This document shows, piece after piece, positions 24,801 through 37,000 of a stretch of DNA of 64,000 nt (within the stretch, counting starts at the first letter, position 1; every line of letters begins with the position of its first letter). Location: positions 744,001-808,000 of the forward strand of contig JBAJFG010000188.1 of assembly GCA_037903475.1 (NCBI GenBank), given 5' to 3'. Under the pieces are notes generated by a model. The model was given only the letters and a program-made list of their open reading frames with translations. It was not told the origin of the DNA and did not search any database. Source of the DNA: Ancylostoma caninum (lineage: Eukaryota > Nematoda > Chromadorea > Rhabditida > Ancylostomatidae). Made by a program: the position numbers and the translations under genes.

Positions 24801-27800
24801 AGGAAATGGCGTGGAAAAAAGGCGAAAAGCAGTTTCCAAAAAGTAAAAGCTCATTCAGCCCCTAATCAAGAAAAGAAAACGTACCTTGACGAGGATCGGC
24901 AGCATCTCTGGCCATAGGAAGCGACAGAGCTGTACTGATTGAGGTAGCTGACTGTACAGCACCGGTAAACACCTAAGAGAAATGATGTTAGAGCGTTCCT
25001 AAACAGAACTTCAAAAGCTCAAAAAACACAAAGATAAATAAGTTTTTTGGATGCAAATCGAATGATGATGAGTTCCAGACTAGTAGATCCATCACTTCTG
25101 CAGAAAAAAAGAACCAGTGGCCCACCTTATGCGTGTACGGATCCAGAGCACCAAGGATACCAAGAGTACTGATTGCCTGTCGTCGCATCTTAGACGACAT
25201 TTCTGTCTTTAGTAGCCTAAATCAGAAAAAAATTAGCGTATTGCAATAAAACGATTTGCAAATGAACACCCACCTCAGAAGATCATCCAGCAGATTCGGA
25301 TAATCCTTATAAGGGTCGACGACATACGCTGTGGAACGAGCAATTCGGCCAATAGTGCGTAAAGCTGCCTAAATGTTCCAATTCATGGACATGTAAAGAA
25401 TCCAGATATTTAAGCTGATCATGTTTACTCTCAGAAGGAAGTTCTTTGAAAAAAAATTAAGCTGATCATGTTTACTCTCAGAATGAAGTTCTTTGAAAAA
25501 AAAAAACTACGAGGAAAGACCACTCCGGAAAATCAGTCAAAACGAAGAAATGTTCCACAAAGATCTCATGAGTGACCATTTCATCTTTTTGGTCCAGTTA
25601 CCAACCTCTCTCCTCTGCAAACTGCTGGAATCGTTTATCAATTGTGTGAGTTTCTGGAATAGCGGGTCGATATTCCTGACAATCTCAGCTCCTCCAACAA
25701 CGCATAGCTCGGAAATCGCATGGAGGACATGCACTGTGACATCAACATGCTGAAAAATTGACACCATTTCTTCAAAGCATCCGAGGTATGCCATAGAATT
25801 TACCTTCATTTCATTCCTTAGTTTCGGAAGTAGTGCTTGAAGGAGCGGACCGAGGTAAGGTCGCATGAACTTGGGACTTTGTCGAGCTAGTTGGGTCAAA
25901 AGACGTGCGCTGTGTTGTTCAAGCCTGAAAAATACCAGTGTAGAACTTAAACTATAACAACCCAACGAGTACGGTCTTACTTGGCTTGTCCACTATTCGT
26001 CAACTGACTGAGCGTTTCCAGAAGCACTCTTCTCATTCTTGGCAGTACCAGAGCAGGATTGAGCTCCGATAAACGACCAAGGAGGCAGACAGCGGCCTGA
26101 AAAAGGATGTTCGTGACTCTGCCCTAAACCCAAGTAACAAGAAAACTTAGCAATCAACCAATGTCTATAAATAACTTAAGCAGGATAGAAAAAAAATGAA
26201 ACATCACGTCAAGGATACCTCTTGCATTTCCAACTTCTCATCATGTAAGCTCATAAATTGCAGTTGTAGCATTTCCGGTTGCGCTAAATGAGAAAGAAAC
26301 GCACGATCAGCTTCACAGAAGCATTGCAGGACACACAGTCGCACCTCTAGTTCTGAAATTGAAGGCCATTTAGTCACAGTCTCAACAATATACAGGGTGG
26401 GCCATAAATACGGTAACAAGACTTGTTTTTGCTTCCAAAGGAACATGTTCTACCTTGAAGTCATGTTAAGTTAGGAGGTCGCCTCTGGACTTTTCACCAG
26501 GAGGACAGTGCTCAGGAACTCAGGTTTTGTCTGATACACAACTGAGGAAACAATAAATTACAGGACCTACTGGTTTTGTCGAGTGGCAACTCAATTGCAC
26601 AGAACTCATTCAAATTTATTAGTAGGTTTTCACAGTATCTGAGACATACGCTCGCTCAAAACCCCTTAGGATTTCGAAATCTCCAAAAGGAAATTCAAAA
26701 ATAGGAAATAAATTTTTATCCAACCACTTGCGCGCCGAGGCCTGCGACATCATTTGTTGTGTCAGGGTCTGATTCCTAGCAGAAGGAGGATATTTCACGA
26801 TGTTTTCTTGCACTATCTTGGTTTTGGGTTAGTAAACATGAATCATGTGACAGTGTTCCAAGTTGCTTTAAAGATTTTTTCTGATTGTCTTTTCCTTATT
26901 ACCGAATTTTTGGCCCACCCTGTAAATAAACTCTCTTTCGTTTCGAGTAGAATAAAGCCAAAAACAAGGGTTGAAGGATAAAAAGAAAGGAAAGGTGGAC
27001 ACGTAACTCAAGAATAAAAATCAAAAAAAGAACACCAATAGAGCACAAAATTGATGATGACCCATACTCACGCGGATCTACTACTCCAGCACTGACTAGA
27101 CTTCTCAAGACTCCATGAATCAGCGCCAGAACCCATTGACGATGTTCTCTATGAACTTTCTCATATACCTGAACGTATTTCACTCGACATTAACAAAAAT
27201 AAACTGCCAAATAATTGTATTCATGCCGAACCTTCACAAATGGCTTCGATATCGCAGTACAACAACGCACAGCAGCGAGCCGCACAGTAACTGAATCGCA
27301 TAGCAGGTATCCCTGAGCAACCATCGCATTTTTGCAACACCTTGGAAACAGAACGGGCAAGATTTACCTCAGAAATGTATTGCATAAACATCTCTAGATA
27401 ATGTCTTTGGAACTCAAACTCTCCAAGAGTATCCAGTGCAAGTACTGTCAACGGAACATTCGAAACCTTAACAAGAAATTGAAAACAATTAAAAGAAACA
27501 GCTGATGCTGCAAGAAGATAACCGTACCTGTAACGTTTGTGCTGGTAGAACGGGTTTCTTTGGTGGATCAAGTTTACTTGGCAAAACACATCCTGAATGA
27601 TGGGGATATCGTCCTAAAGCTATGGTGACACACAGGAATCTGCCAATCTAACCTGTCAAAATCATGTACAGCTCCTTCATGAGGCCATCTTGGACGTCCA
27701 TTTGCAGGGTTGGGATGTGTCGTACCACTTCATGCATGACAGAAGTAAGACCTGAATTCAGAAAACATGATGCTAGGCACTTCCACGATAAAATATATTA

Positions 27801-30800
27801 TATAGGCAGTGGATATTCCCATGGTCTTTTTCTATCCTAGTTAGGAGGAAGGCGGGCTATCACCATTAAACAAATTGAACTAGTGAGTATTCTTGCGTGG
27901 GCTCTGTCAACGAAGGGTTAATGGAAAAACACATCAAGCTACGTTCCCATTATCCAAAACTGATTCTAATCTAAAAAGACTAATTTAACCAGGGGTATGC
28001 TGAGCCATCAAACCCAAGATAAACGAATATTTCACAGGAAAGAGATACCATAAAAGTTCTGTCGATTCCTCCTTACCTTTCGTTAAACCCGTCTTGAACA
28101 GCAAACCCAGCAGCTGCTTGATTTCATTCATCACCGTCGTCTTGTACGCCTTCACAAACAGAGTCAAAAATATGAACACCGCTGGTTCTGGAGTTCTTTT
28201 CCTGGAATTTCCCGTAAAGATTAAACAACATGCAACTTGAATGTTAGAGGAAAACGTTGAAAGACGAAGAATAGAGAAGCTGGATTTAGTCAGGATCCAC
28301 GGAAACACAGGAACAAAACTAACTTTGAAACTGCCGTGTTCAGCATCTCTGTTACCACCATCATCATCTGCCCAATGCTACTGCGATATCGCTCTGGATT
28401 CTGAAGCATCAACAAACCAAGCGCTACCAAAGCATTACCATTCTTCTGTACTCTAAAATTCTCATCATGGACTCCTTCCTGAACATGGACACATTAACAT
28501 GAAGAAAATTAATGGATGGAATTAAATATCGCTTACATGTTCTTCGCGTGTTCGAACATAACCTTGCAGAGAGATGGCTCACACTGATCCCACGCAGAAA
28601 GCCTTGGGAAGAGTTCGAGGAGGGTTTGATGAACAGGAACAGATCGACCGCAACTAAACGCTGCAGCTTTGGCGTGGCCGCAAATCTAGAAAGAAACTAT
28701 GCATCACGACAAATAACCTATGATGTTGGGATAGATCTATTCCACAACTGAAATAAAACGTTTTTTGCTGAACTAATCATTATACTGCACTTAATATCAT
28801 AGCCACGACCAAGAAAGAGCAGAAGCAGGTGCCAAGAGAAATGGAAGAAATGAGAGACTGTTGAAAATTTTCGTGAGAAAAAGGTCGAAACGGACCTCAG
28901 AGAAGTTGGCCGCCACGAGAGCGCGTGCTGTGCTGCTCTCCACTGTGTTCGCAACTCTGCAAGAAAACAAAAAAAAATGGATTGCTCCGCGAGCTCTCAC
29001 GTTATAGTAGCAAACAAAGCAACTATATAGACTATTAATAAAGAAAGTGACTGGAAATACAGTAAACTGATAACAAATACATGCAATAAATGTTAATTAC
29101 GACAAATCATAACAAAAAAGCAACCACTAAATGGGAAAGAACTTTTGCACTGGAACTAGCATAATCTGAATAACCTCTTCAATCTTCTTGTAATTTATTT
29201 AGACGAAAATCACTTCGATATGAGCATTTGACATGTGCTATTTCGATGCAACACCCCAAACAATGGCATACATATATGTATATGAATCAGAGCACGTACC
29301 TCGGCTGGGTTAACCATTCGATAGGAGTAGCTATAGAAGTCTCTGTTTGACGAATATCGAGCGCTTCAAGACGAATCCGTTCAAAGGTGGCGTCGGCGAT
29401 GCGGACGAGCTCATTGAGGACCTTGAAAATATGATTACTGAGCAACAGAAAGTGGTGATCGTAGACATCGCTGAAGTTGTGAGTGTATAAGAGCGATAAT
29501 CCTACCGAAGAATAAAAAGTCATGGATTAGAAGGTTATTACTCATGGACAACATATGTCATTAGGACATCTTCTGTGTACGACTACAGCTGGCTTTTACT
29601 GAAAGTTGACATCAACAGAAACCCACCAAAAGCATAGAATGCGTCCGATCATCTTTGGAAAGTTCGTTGATTTTCAATGTATTGAGAGCTTCCGCATAGC
29701 ATTTCTACAAATTTCTGATTTTTAACAGTTAAATTCCAGGAGTTCAAGAACTGCGCAACTAACCGTATACCACTCCGTCTTCAGCTTCGCTTCCCTCTGC
29801 GAGGTAATAGTTAAAGCAGCATGGAGAGCGTTGATTGACGCGATTCGAATTTGTGGCTTAACAGTTACAAATGAAACATAGAAGTTACAGAAACATCACA
29901 TTGAATTTACCTTTGGATCCCTAATCACGGTGAAAATACTCTTGAAAAACACATTGGCCCGGAGGAAGAATGATGTAGCGGTGAACATTGCTAGCTCTCT
30001 GGCCAGAAGCACGGAAGCAAGTCGTCGTTGTTCGTTTCTTGTGGGTTCCTTAACCGCGTCCCTTTATTTTTTATTGCTAGGAAACTTTTAGTGGGAGGGT
30101 TCTTACCTCCAACCATTCTAAGCATTGATCTAGGCATTTTTCCACCAATTCTGCAGCATACGACTTGGATGTCTGAAAAAGGGTGCTACTTTAATTTTAT
30201 GCTTTGAATAAGTGAAGCAGCAAATGTTCAAGATCCAATCTGAGGCAATAGTTAGAGTCAATTAGGTCCTTGCAAGCTAACGAGGACTTTTCTGCGTGAA
30301 CACTCATGAATTCATTTACATACCTTCAAAAAGTAGAAGCTACAGACTTTAAAACGTATTTGAAGTAGCCATTAACTTATATGTACCTCCAAGGGCTAGA
30401 ACTGGTATACCTCCAAAGTTTGGAAGTGATAGACACACCTGAATTAAGAAAGCCAACGCTCTGGTGGCTAACTCCATTCCAGCTTCATCCATATTCGGCA
30501 TAGTGAGGACTTTCAAAAGAAAGTTTGCAAATCGCACCACCCTGTTCGATTCGCCATCGATGGAAGTCTCCGCCAAACATACTAAAAAGTGATTTTCGCT
30601 TTTGTTTCCCACACTGTTTACCGTTTCATCCTGATAATAAACATAGAAGATGGGTCCAGCTCCAATCGTAAGTGGTTTCTGACTCCATTAAGTTTCAAAA
30701 AGACACAACTTGAGCTCTGGGGCTCGAGAAAGAGGGTCAACCCTGAACCCCACAAGGATTTCATGGGTTATTCTGTTTTTTGGAAGTTCATTCGCAAATG

Positions 30801-32106
30801 AGTTCAAAATGAAGTATAACTGAAGCAAAACAGGTGCATTATCCAACACCGGGGGACTGCGTTCACTGCGTTTTCTTCGTATTTTCGGGGGATTTCATCA
30901 TAAATAGCGCAGTTTGACGGAACTGTGTGAATGTAATCGTTGACCGGGGACCCTAGAACGAAGGGCTGCTTTTAGTCAAGTTTTTGGTGAACTTTTTTAA
31001 ATTTGGTAACTTCAAATTGTTTTTTTTTTGGTTTAATACTCAAATTCTAGGTAAATTATGCTCATTTTGTCGCCGCCCTTCTAAAATTCACTCTCATACC
31101 TAGACGGAAACCATCGGTATCCGTTTCACTAGTTACTGGCAAGCTCACTGCTAAAGCAATCCAGACACTCCCAGCAGCTACTTAGCTCATGAAGTTGTTT
31201 GCACGCCGAATAGCTGCGAAAACTTCAAAACAATCGATGGAGACCAGCCGAGCCACTCAACGAGTTACGAGGCATGCAAAAAAGAAATAAGAAGAGCAAA
31301 AGAAGAGGGAACTGCAACTATACTTGCATTGTCAAAGGAACCGCTCACCTATCAAGAAAATTCCTGCTTTTTTCTCATCTAAATCTGGACTGTATATACA
31401 TTCGTGGACGGCACTCTGCAAGAAAAAAGGAAATAGATTAGTTGGGGGAATTTCATGTGAATAACCAATTAAACTGGATGCTATTATCGGAATGAACCGA
31501 ACTTTCTAAGGCGTTTCCCGTAAAATTAAAAAAAAAGAAAGAAAAGATGACTGAAAAGAAAAACAATTCACCTGATCACTTTTAGTGTCGAGGAACGATA
31601 TGAACTCTTGCATATACTCCGGTGCCTCATCTTTCAGCTCACCTGCCACAAATCTAAGAAAGGAAATAACTGGTAGTTTCAAATTGTGGTAAACTTTTAG
31701 ATTCGAACATGATTTTCTGAAAGGGAAACCAGCCTTCCACTTCTTTAGTGGTCATTGTTTTTAGCATCCATGGACTAAATCGAGAAACAAAACCCTCACC
31801 AAACCTTTCATTTCTCTTTTATCTACTCACCTGAAAATATAAATACTAAGAATTTACCAGGTTTGAGTTGGAGCAGGTGGGTCACACAGCGCAAACCATG
31901 GCGTTTTTTAATTAGCGTGGCCAAGTTTTTTTAAAAGCTTTTTTTTTCTAAATTCATGTGCATAATGGATAGAGAAGGACCTACTTGAAGAGCTCTTTAG
32001 CCGTCTTCACTCGTTTCTCGTCGTTCTTCGTCTTCAAGCCGGCCAGGAACGCGCCTGCGGCGGCTCGCGCATTCGCATCGCGCGACCTGTCCCTTTCAAT
32101 ATCCAT
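15252..32106 (-). CDS. let-363: Target of rapamycin (TOR/mTOR) serine/threonine kinase, complete, 67 exons
   Basis: TOR is the PI3K-related kinase at the core of TORC1 and TORC2, linking nutrients to growth. I followed AG/GT splice sites on the minus strand and obtained 67 exons totalling 7,605 bases. They stay in phase throughout and give 2,534 residues, close to human mTOR (2,549). The start at 32,106 ([14 protein letters not shown]) is the first ATG after a good acceptor. The order is HEAT repeats (about 1-1200), FAT (about 1230-2006), FRB (2007-2106), kinase (2133-2431) and FATC, ending [15 protein letters not shown]. Diagnostic motifs are [23 protein letters not shown] (D2336, N2341) and HIDFGDCF (D2355). 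Several introns carry repeats: (TGAA)n, a hAT-like foldback, a 47-bp duplication and a mariner relative. The exon 11/12 junction is the least certain (acceptor at 28,453). The symbol is the C. elegans orthologue name. Confidence 0.97.
15887..17438 (-). other. let-363: TOR exons 57-64: protein kinase domain
   Basis: Exons 17315-17438, 17108-17250, 16877-16981, 16707-16781, 16524-16600, 16382-16471, 16176-16314 and 15887-16031. They run from [15 protein letters not shown] through [52 protein letters not shown] and [20 protein letters not shown] to [12 protein letters not shown] and [16 protein letters not shown]. The catalytic loop (GDRHPSN), the DFG metal-binding aspartate and the activation segment are all intact, so the enzyme should be active. 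The GDRH/PSN junction falls exactly on the intron between exons 62 and 63. Confidence 0.96.
16061..16165. repeat. (TGAA)n microsatellite in a TOR kinase-domain intron
   Basis: About 26 TGAA units with one TGAACGAA interruption near 16,085. It fills most of the 144-base intron between TOR exons 63 and 64. On the minus strand it reads as an open Ile-His-Ser-Phe repeat. Confidence 0.97.
17602..18178 (-). other. let-363: TOR exons 53-56: FKBP-rapamycin-binding (FRB) domain
   Basis: Exons 18083-18178, 17927-18022, 17740-17841 and 17602-17685 encode the FRB four-helix bundle, from [17 protein letters not shown] to the VFKKI segment, followed by the linker into the kinase. This domain gates substrate access and binds FKBP-rapamycin. 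Residues matching the human pocket are L2029, S2033, F2037, T2096, W2099 and F2106, all numbered two less than in human. Two pocket positions differ: human Asp2102 is Glu2100 and human Tyr2105 is Cys2103 (motif [12 protein letters not shown]). Confidence 0.93.
18236..23025 (-). other. let-363: TOR exons 34-52: FAT domain with proline-rich insert
   Basis: Exons: 22936-23025, 22805-22881, 22677-22761, 22504-22581, 22255-22409, 22107-22185, 21908-21967, 21644-21800, 20423-20550, 20249-20368, 20098-20198, 19867-20038, 19679-19813, 19333-19524, 19029-19275, 18772-18975, 18586-18707, 18436-18531, 18236-18349. TPR-like helices of the FAT clamp are clear: [64 protein letters not shown] and [11 protein letters not shown]. 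Exons 48 and 49 add about 100 residues very rich in Pro and Met (roughly residues 1785-1880) between [19 protein letters not shown] and [11 protein letters not shown]. Human mTOR has a shorter Thr/Ser/acid-rich loop at this point. The intron between exons 41 and 42 holds the hAT-like foldback element. Confidence 0.93.
20842..21577. mobile_element. hAT-like foldback element with 8-bp target duplication, in a TOR intron
   Basis: The 736-bp element is flanked by identical GTAAGAAT copies at 20,834-20,841 and 21,578-21,585. The ends are inverted copies (GGTCGTATGGCGCGATTCTT near both ends, followed by CGGGTGGCACTATAG). The similarity continues inward for roughly 160 bp on each side (for example GGATCTGCCTGAC and GCAACTCGTCC). 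An 8-bp duplication points to the hAT superfamily. There is no transposase, so it is non-autonomous. Confidence 0.85.
25410..25503. repeat. 47-bp tandem duplication in a TOR intron
   Basis: Two adjacent copies beginning TTAAGCTGATCATGTTTACT and ending in GTTCTTTG plus an A-run, with one A/T difference. A recent tandem duplication in the intron between exons 22 and 23. Confidence 0.9.
26393..26922. mobile_element. Tc1/mariner-superfamily remnant in a TOR intron
   Basis: The 530-bp element is flanked by TA on both sides. The terminal inverted repeats are about 24 bp with two mismatches (CAGGGTGGGCCA... and its complement). On the minus strand at 26,619-26,813 a short reading frame has [17 protein letters not shown], which resembles the segment just before the last catalytic residue of Tc1/mariner transposases. 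The following WPPxSPDxNP motif is missing. It is an internally deleted copy in the intron between exons 18 and 19. Confidence 0.75.
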
Positions 32107-32122
32107 TTCGTATAGAAAACAT

Positions 32123-32132
32123 CTGGAAACAT
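32123..32132 (-). promoter_or_regulatory. Candidate trans-splice acceptor for TOR
   Basis: On the minus strand the acceptor GTTTCCAG ends 16 bases before the TOR start codon. The ATG directly after it (32,120-32,122) is out of frame and stops soon. A 16-base leader is typical of nematode spliced-leader acceptance. An ordinary 5' intron is the alternative. Confidence 0.4.
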
Positions 32133-32920
32133 GGCTATTTTAGATTTATATTATAAGCATAACAATTTAGACGCGATAGCGAACAATTTTGAGCATCGAA
32201 AGAGCAAGTTTTCCTTAATCTCTTCAACTTTCAAGGAATTCCTAGGCTATTCTGCAAAAAAGAGGCACATAAAATCTGAGAAGCAAAGCAAAACATGCTT
32301 TAAAACTTTTCTAACACAACAGGGAAAGCCATGAATAGTAGAATCACAACAGAAAGCGGAGACTTTTGATAAGGAAAGACGGAACAACAAGCAAATAGTT
32401 CGTACAACACGCCAAAGAGCTGGGACTAAATGGCGGGCGTATGGTAGGGAAGCTTCAGTTTTGCCTATTATGGAAACAAATATATAAGTGCACTTATAAG
32501 GGTAAATAGCTAGTAACTCTTTGAACTTAATAGAAGTAGCAGAAGTAACTGAGTGATTCTATGTACTAGTGTGGAACAATAACAAACAAAAAACAAAGTG
32601 AATAAAGCGAGTAGGTAAACAGTAAACAAAGAGAGGGCACCTGGTAATAAAAAAATCGTTGTTTCACTGCCACTTTTCGAAATAAGTAGCCTATACAAAG
32701 TAACTTCAAAAAAGGTTATTGCAAAAATAGAAATCGCTTTCCAAATCAAATTCATGCAAGAAATTTTATCCGTGCCCAGCTAAAACATTATTTTCGAATG
32801 GTGTTACGAACCTAAACTAATCGTACATCTCAAATTCAATGCTGATTTTATTCGGAAACGCTGGCTCGTCAGCAGCGGCTGCCCCTTATCAGCCCGTTTG
32901 CGAGAGCAGTGCAGAATTTG

Positions 32921-32960
32921 GACGGTAGAGACGCAGAGTGGACTCTGCGTCTCTACCGTC
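32921..32960. repeat. Perfect 19-bp inverted repeat with 2-base loop
   Basis: GACGGTAGAGACGCAGAGT, then GG, then its exact complement (ACTCTGCGTCTCTACCGTC). All 19 pairs match. It lies about 815 bases upstream of the TOR start and 1,050 upstream of the epoxide-hydrolase-like start. Confidence 0.97.
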
Positions 32961-34008
32961 TCTAATCCTCCAGCACTTCAGAAATCACCTTCAGGAAAGG
33001 ATATTCGTGGAACAAATACAGCTTGCCTAAACAATAATGCTAGTGGGGTGTTTGTATACATTACCTTCAAATCTCGCCCATACCTCGGGATATAACACTT
33101 TTCCCCACGTTCCTTTTTTCCACAGCGCAGTTCGGGCTCCCTTCTAACATGTGCTGACACATTCCAGTTGGGTGTCAGAACATGTCAGAACAAGCGCATC
33201 AATGCAACGTGACCGCGTCGCAGTGGCTCTGCAAAGCGGGAGCGAGGGAACTAAAACTCATCCAAGATTTCCGAGATTGTGCTTTATTTAAAATTGATAC
33301 CTTTACTTATTTTTTATGGACGAGATTCCTCTCAAAAATACTATGACATCATCTTCCGTGGGGATGTGACAATTTTTTTACGCAAAGTCTTGACGAAAAC
33401 CGTCACATTTCCATCCAATAATTTCTGCATCACGCAATATTGACCATTTGGTCTGCCGCGCCGCAGCACCTACGCAGCACGTCAAATTGTTGACGGTTTT
33501 GCTGTTTTGCTCATGTTTTCCACGGCTTTTCTTTGTCTTTGCTTTTATTCCGAAATGCTTCGATCAGTGCGGCAACAAACATAGGCAAAACATCAACATC
33601 GATAGCGCCCAGCTGGTCTGTCGCGCCGCGTTGGCGATGCGACGCGGTGGAGCAAATGGGTGGCACTCTGTGCTGCAAAACCGATTTACCGGCACTGTAT
33701 TTTTGCGATGGGACAGGACATAAATCGTGTATTTTTTAATATTATCATTTTTTTACTCTACAAGCTTGCTGTTCATGCCAGAAGTTCTGTCTGTTCTCTT
33801 TTTCCTTCACTGGTATCCTCGACATTAAAAGCTCGTGGAATTACTGAATTCTGTGAATGGCAGCTCATTTCAGAGCTTGTCGTTCCGAGCACTTCCTCCT
33901 ACTGCTCATAGCGTTTCCGTACTTTCCGTCGGTGCCAGTGTTTGCTTAGCGGCCGAGGTCAATCCTGGCCGGTCGAGCCGACCATCTTGCCAGCCAGCCC
34001 CGTCGTCC

Positions 34009-37000
34009 ATGCTGTTACGGTTGATTTCCGTTGCCACACTTGGTTTTCTTGTCGCTACACCAATATTATTCCCTATATGGCTGGAATATGTTCCTATTCA
34101 TGAATTTGATCCAGTTCCAAAGGTAAAATCACTACTTTTCTTTGTGTTTCTCCAGAATGTAGAAATTGTCTGCCAATTACAGAGAGAAATTTTAACGTGG
34201 TTATATCTCAACAGAGTGCAGTCTTTAAAAATTTGAAAAAAAAATTATGTTTTTCATCATCTTTGCGAGTTGCTTCGAAGCAATGCAAAACACGCTGAGT
34301 CAATTCAAACGCCGTGTGAGAAGCATTTTGTTGAAGTATGAAGTTTCCTAGTTTTTTTTTTTTTTTTGAAACCGGCTTCGGAAAAATGGTTCCATTTTTT
34401 GAAGGATTTTCTCGTTGTACTCATCGTGTTTTGTGCACTGTTCTGTTTTTTTCTTTTTATTTACCCACAGTTGTGTTTTGTAAGTTTGCCTACAGCAAGC
34501 ATACTAAACTTATACTATTATACAGACAGTATAATTGCATTCATGTCCATCTTCTCTTAGGATTCGGGAAGATCAATTTAGCGAGAACTAACCATAGGGT
34601 ATGATTTTCCAAACGGCGCATTTTCGGTAGGCATAACCGCAAATAACTGCAAAAGGACTACTTCGGCAGAATTTATAGTTTAGTTCACATTTGAAATTGT
34701 ATCTGACATAAATGAAATATCATTCTTATTACTGGCCCATAACACCATATCGTTGTTTCTTAATCGAGGTAGGGCGTTGTGTTTAGGAAAGACGATGCGG
34801 CTACGCTCTGCGATTGGCTGGCTGATGAGTTGACCAATCACAGATATCGGCCGTACCGCTCTATCCAGTTAGAAAACGCTCTAAACCCTGTGAATCACCT
34901 CTCAAAGGCAGCACCCACGATAATCTTCGTGTCTAAGATTTCAAGTGCTCTCGAATCCTAGGCATAAACCCGACAATTCTGCGACGATGATACTGTAGGA
35001 GACCTTGTGCTCTCCGAGTCGTCACAAGTACAGCTTCATTTCAACATTTCAATTCAGCCTTTCCTGGTACGAGTTGTCGCACTTGAGCCAGAGCTGGAAT
35101 GCCATTTTGGAGCGCGAACAGTGGCAGATATCAGCTGTTTCACAAAGCATTTGCTCTTCCCCTAACTTCGTTTAGCATTTAGAACATTCTTTTTCTCTCT
35201 TTTTTTAATTTAAGTTGGCAAACCCATTTTCTTTCTCCCATTTCTTTCTCTTCTTGCAAAAAAAAACACTGTTCATCCATTCGTTAGGCAATTTCTTCTG
35301 CGAAACTCGAATTTGACTTAATTTCGTATTTTTGGGCCATTTTGAGACTTCTTTCTTTTTCAGTAGCTTGTCTGTTTGCTGTTGCTTTTCCTCTAATAAT
35401 TAATTCTTTTGGTTTCTACAGAAAAAGGCGCAAAGCAACTCAAAAAAAGTGATTGTGCGAGAAAAGAAGTGACGAAAAATGGCATCATTGATTTTTTTCC
35501 GATCAGTCGACACCCAAGGGCTCGCACAACTCAAACCAACCTACATCGAAGCATTGAATATGATGCCATGTGAAAAAAAAAACAACGTTTTCATAGTCCA
35601 GGCATGTTTCAGAAATTCGACGGTGTTCAGCGCAATAAAATAAGCAGATTACGTCGAAATCTCGAGCACAAAATTTTCTGTGGGTGCTGCCTTCAAGTAG
35701 TCTTGAGAACCGTTGTGTAGAACTTGGGAACCGTCGTGGTAACAAATTTACGAGGGTTTAAAAAGTGAGTACAAAACGTGGCACATCACCCGAGATTTGT
35801 TCTCCGCCTGTGCCTCATTCAACGCGATGGACGGCAAAGCAGACAGTGAAACAGGGGCGTCTCATATCCGCAGGGCTGTGATTGGTTACTGATATGTGAA
35901 AAAAAAAGAAAAAGTACTATGCACACTGGAGAGCGTAGATAACGATGGGATAACGAGCAGAAAAGGAGTTTGTGTATTAAATCTTGACAATTTTCACCAC
36001 GTAAACCTAATCTGTTGTTAACCCATCACAGAAAGGAACAAATTTTAGCTACAGTTGACAAAATTCCAAATATTTTTTAGAAGCTTTTTTTCCTATGCAT
36101 ATTTGGTACGGTGGCTGAAGTTAGTGTCTTTGCAAGTTTCTGAAGCTTAGTATTCTATGATAGTAACGTATCATAACCACACTGTAGATTTTATGTATGT
36201 ACCTTCTCTCGGAGGGTCGCATTGTAAAATTATTACAACTTAATAAACGAGTTTGAGTGTATAAACAAAGAACAAAAAAAAAAGAAATTTTTGCTGGATG
36301 TTGGTGAATCCACATTTCCAAATATCCCTTATTCAGGATGCCTTTTGGGGAGCTGGTGAACCATACAAGGATGACAGCCGAATCGACGTATTCAAAGTGG
36401 ACTTCCCCGATGAGCAGTAAGCGTATAAAGCGTAAACCATTTGGAAGTAACCCCCTAAAATGCTAAATTTCTTCAGGATTGATCACGTCAAGTCCCTTCT
36501 AGGAGCATCACAACTGGTGCCTCCCTTTGAGGACTGCACCCTATCCATTGCCAGACACTCCTTCATGAAGAATCTCTCTGAAGTGATGACGTCATTCGAC
36601 TGGAAACAGCATCAACATTTTCTGAACACTTTCAAGCAGTACAGGTGAGTGAAGCAGTTCAGGGAAGTAGTGGAACCGCCACGCCCACATGTGAAGTGCT
36701 CTCTCTACAGAACCGAGATCGAAGGATTGCTCATTCATTTCCTACGTATTTCGCTTCCAGAGGAGAAAGGCAAGGACACCATCCCTATTTTATTGCTTCA
36801 CGGATTTCCAGGAAGTTACTGGGATTTTTTCAAGGTTGTTATGTTTTTTTTTTTGAAGAAAGCTTGGTCATTCATTCTCTCAGAGAATATTTCCAGGTGA
36901 TCCCAATTCTGACAAATCCTGTCCGATTCGGATTTGATTTTGGCGTGAGGAAACCCTTTCAATTTGAGGTGATCGTGCCCAGCCTGCCAGGGTTTATATT

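Larger units (their letters stand above)
23112..32106 (-). other. let-363: TOR exons 1-33: N-terminal HEAT-repeat solenoid
   Basis: Exons in order of transcription: 31985-32106, 31572-31653, 31349-31415, 30439-30581, 30107-30172, 29911-30048, 29764-29856, 29627-29704, 29300-29421, 28896-28956, 28537-28685, 28324-28452, 28077-28201, 27653-27751, 27528-27592, 27368-27466, 27232-27312, 27072-27168, 26219-26352, 25981-26096, 25804-25924, 25606-25749, 25274-25368, 25126-25216, 24885-24972, 24697-24779, 24538-24639, 24167-24313, 23941-24108, 23750-23873, 23486-23622, 23316-23409, 23112-23257. They encode about 1,200 residues of helical repeats. Readable TOR blocks include [17 protein letters not shown] (exon 9), [12 protein letters not shown] (exon 11), [13 protein letters not shown] (exon 24) and [13 protein letters not shown] (exon 31). 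In TOR this solenoid docks Raptor or Rictor. In exon 17 I placed the start at GGATAC, because the other acceptor 27 bases upstream breaks the reading frame. Confidence 0.9.
32107..34008. other. Divergent intergenic region between TOR and the epoxide-hydrolase-like gene
   Basis: 1.9 kb between two outward-facing genes, so it should hold both promoters. It contains the 40-bp palindrome at 32,921 and two GC-richer patches around 33,450-33,720 with recurring CTGCCGCGCCGC / CTGTCGCGCCGC words. A possible splice acceptor for the right-hand gene lies near 33,948 (TGTTTGCTTAG). No coding sequence was recognised. Confidence 0.6.
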
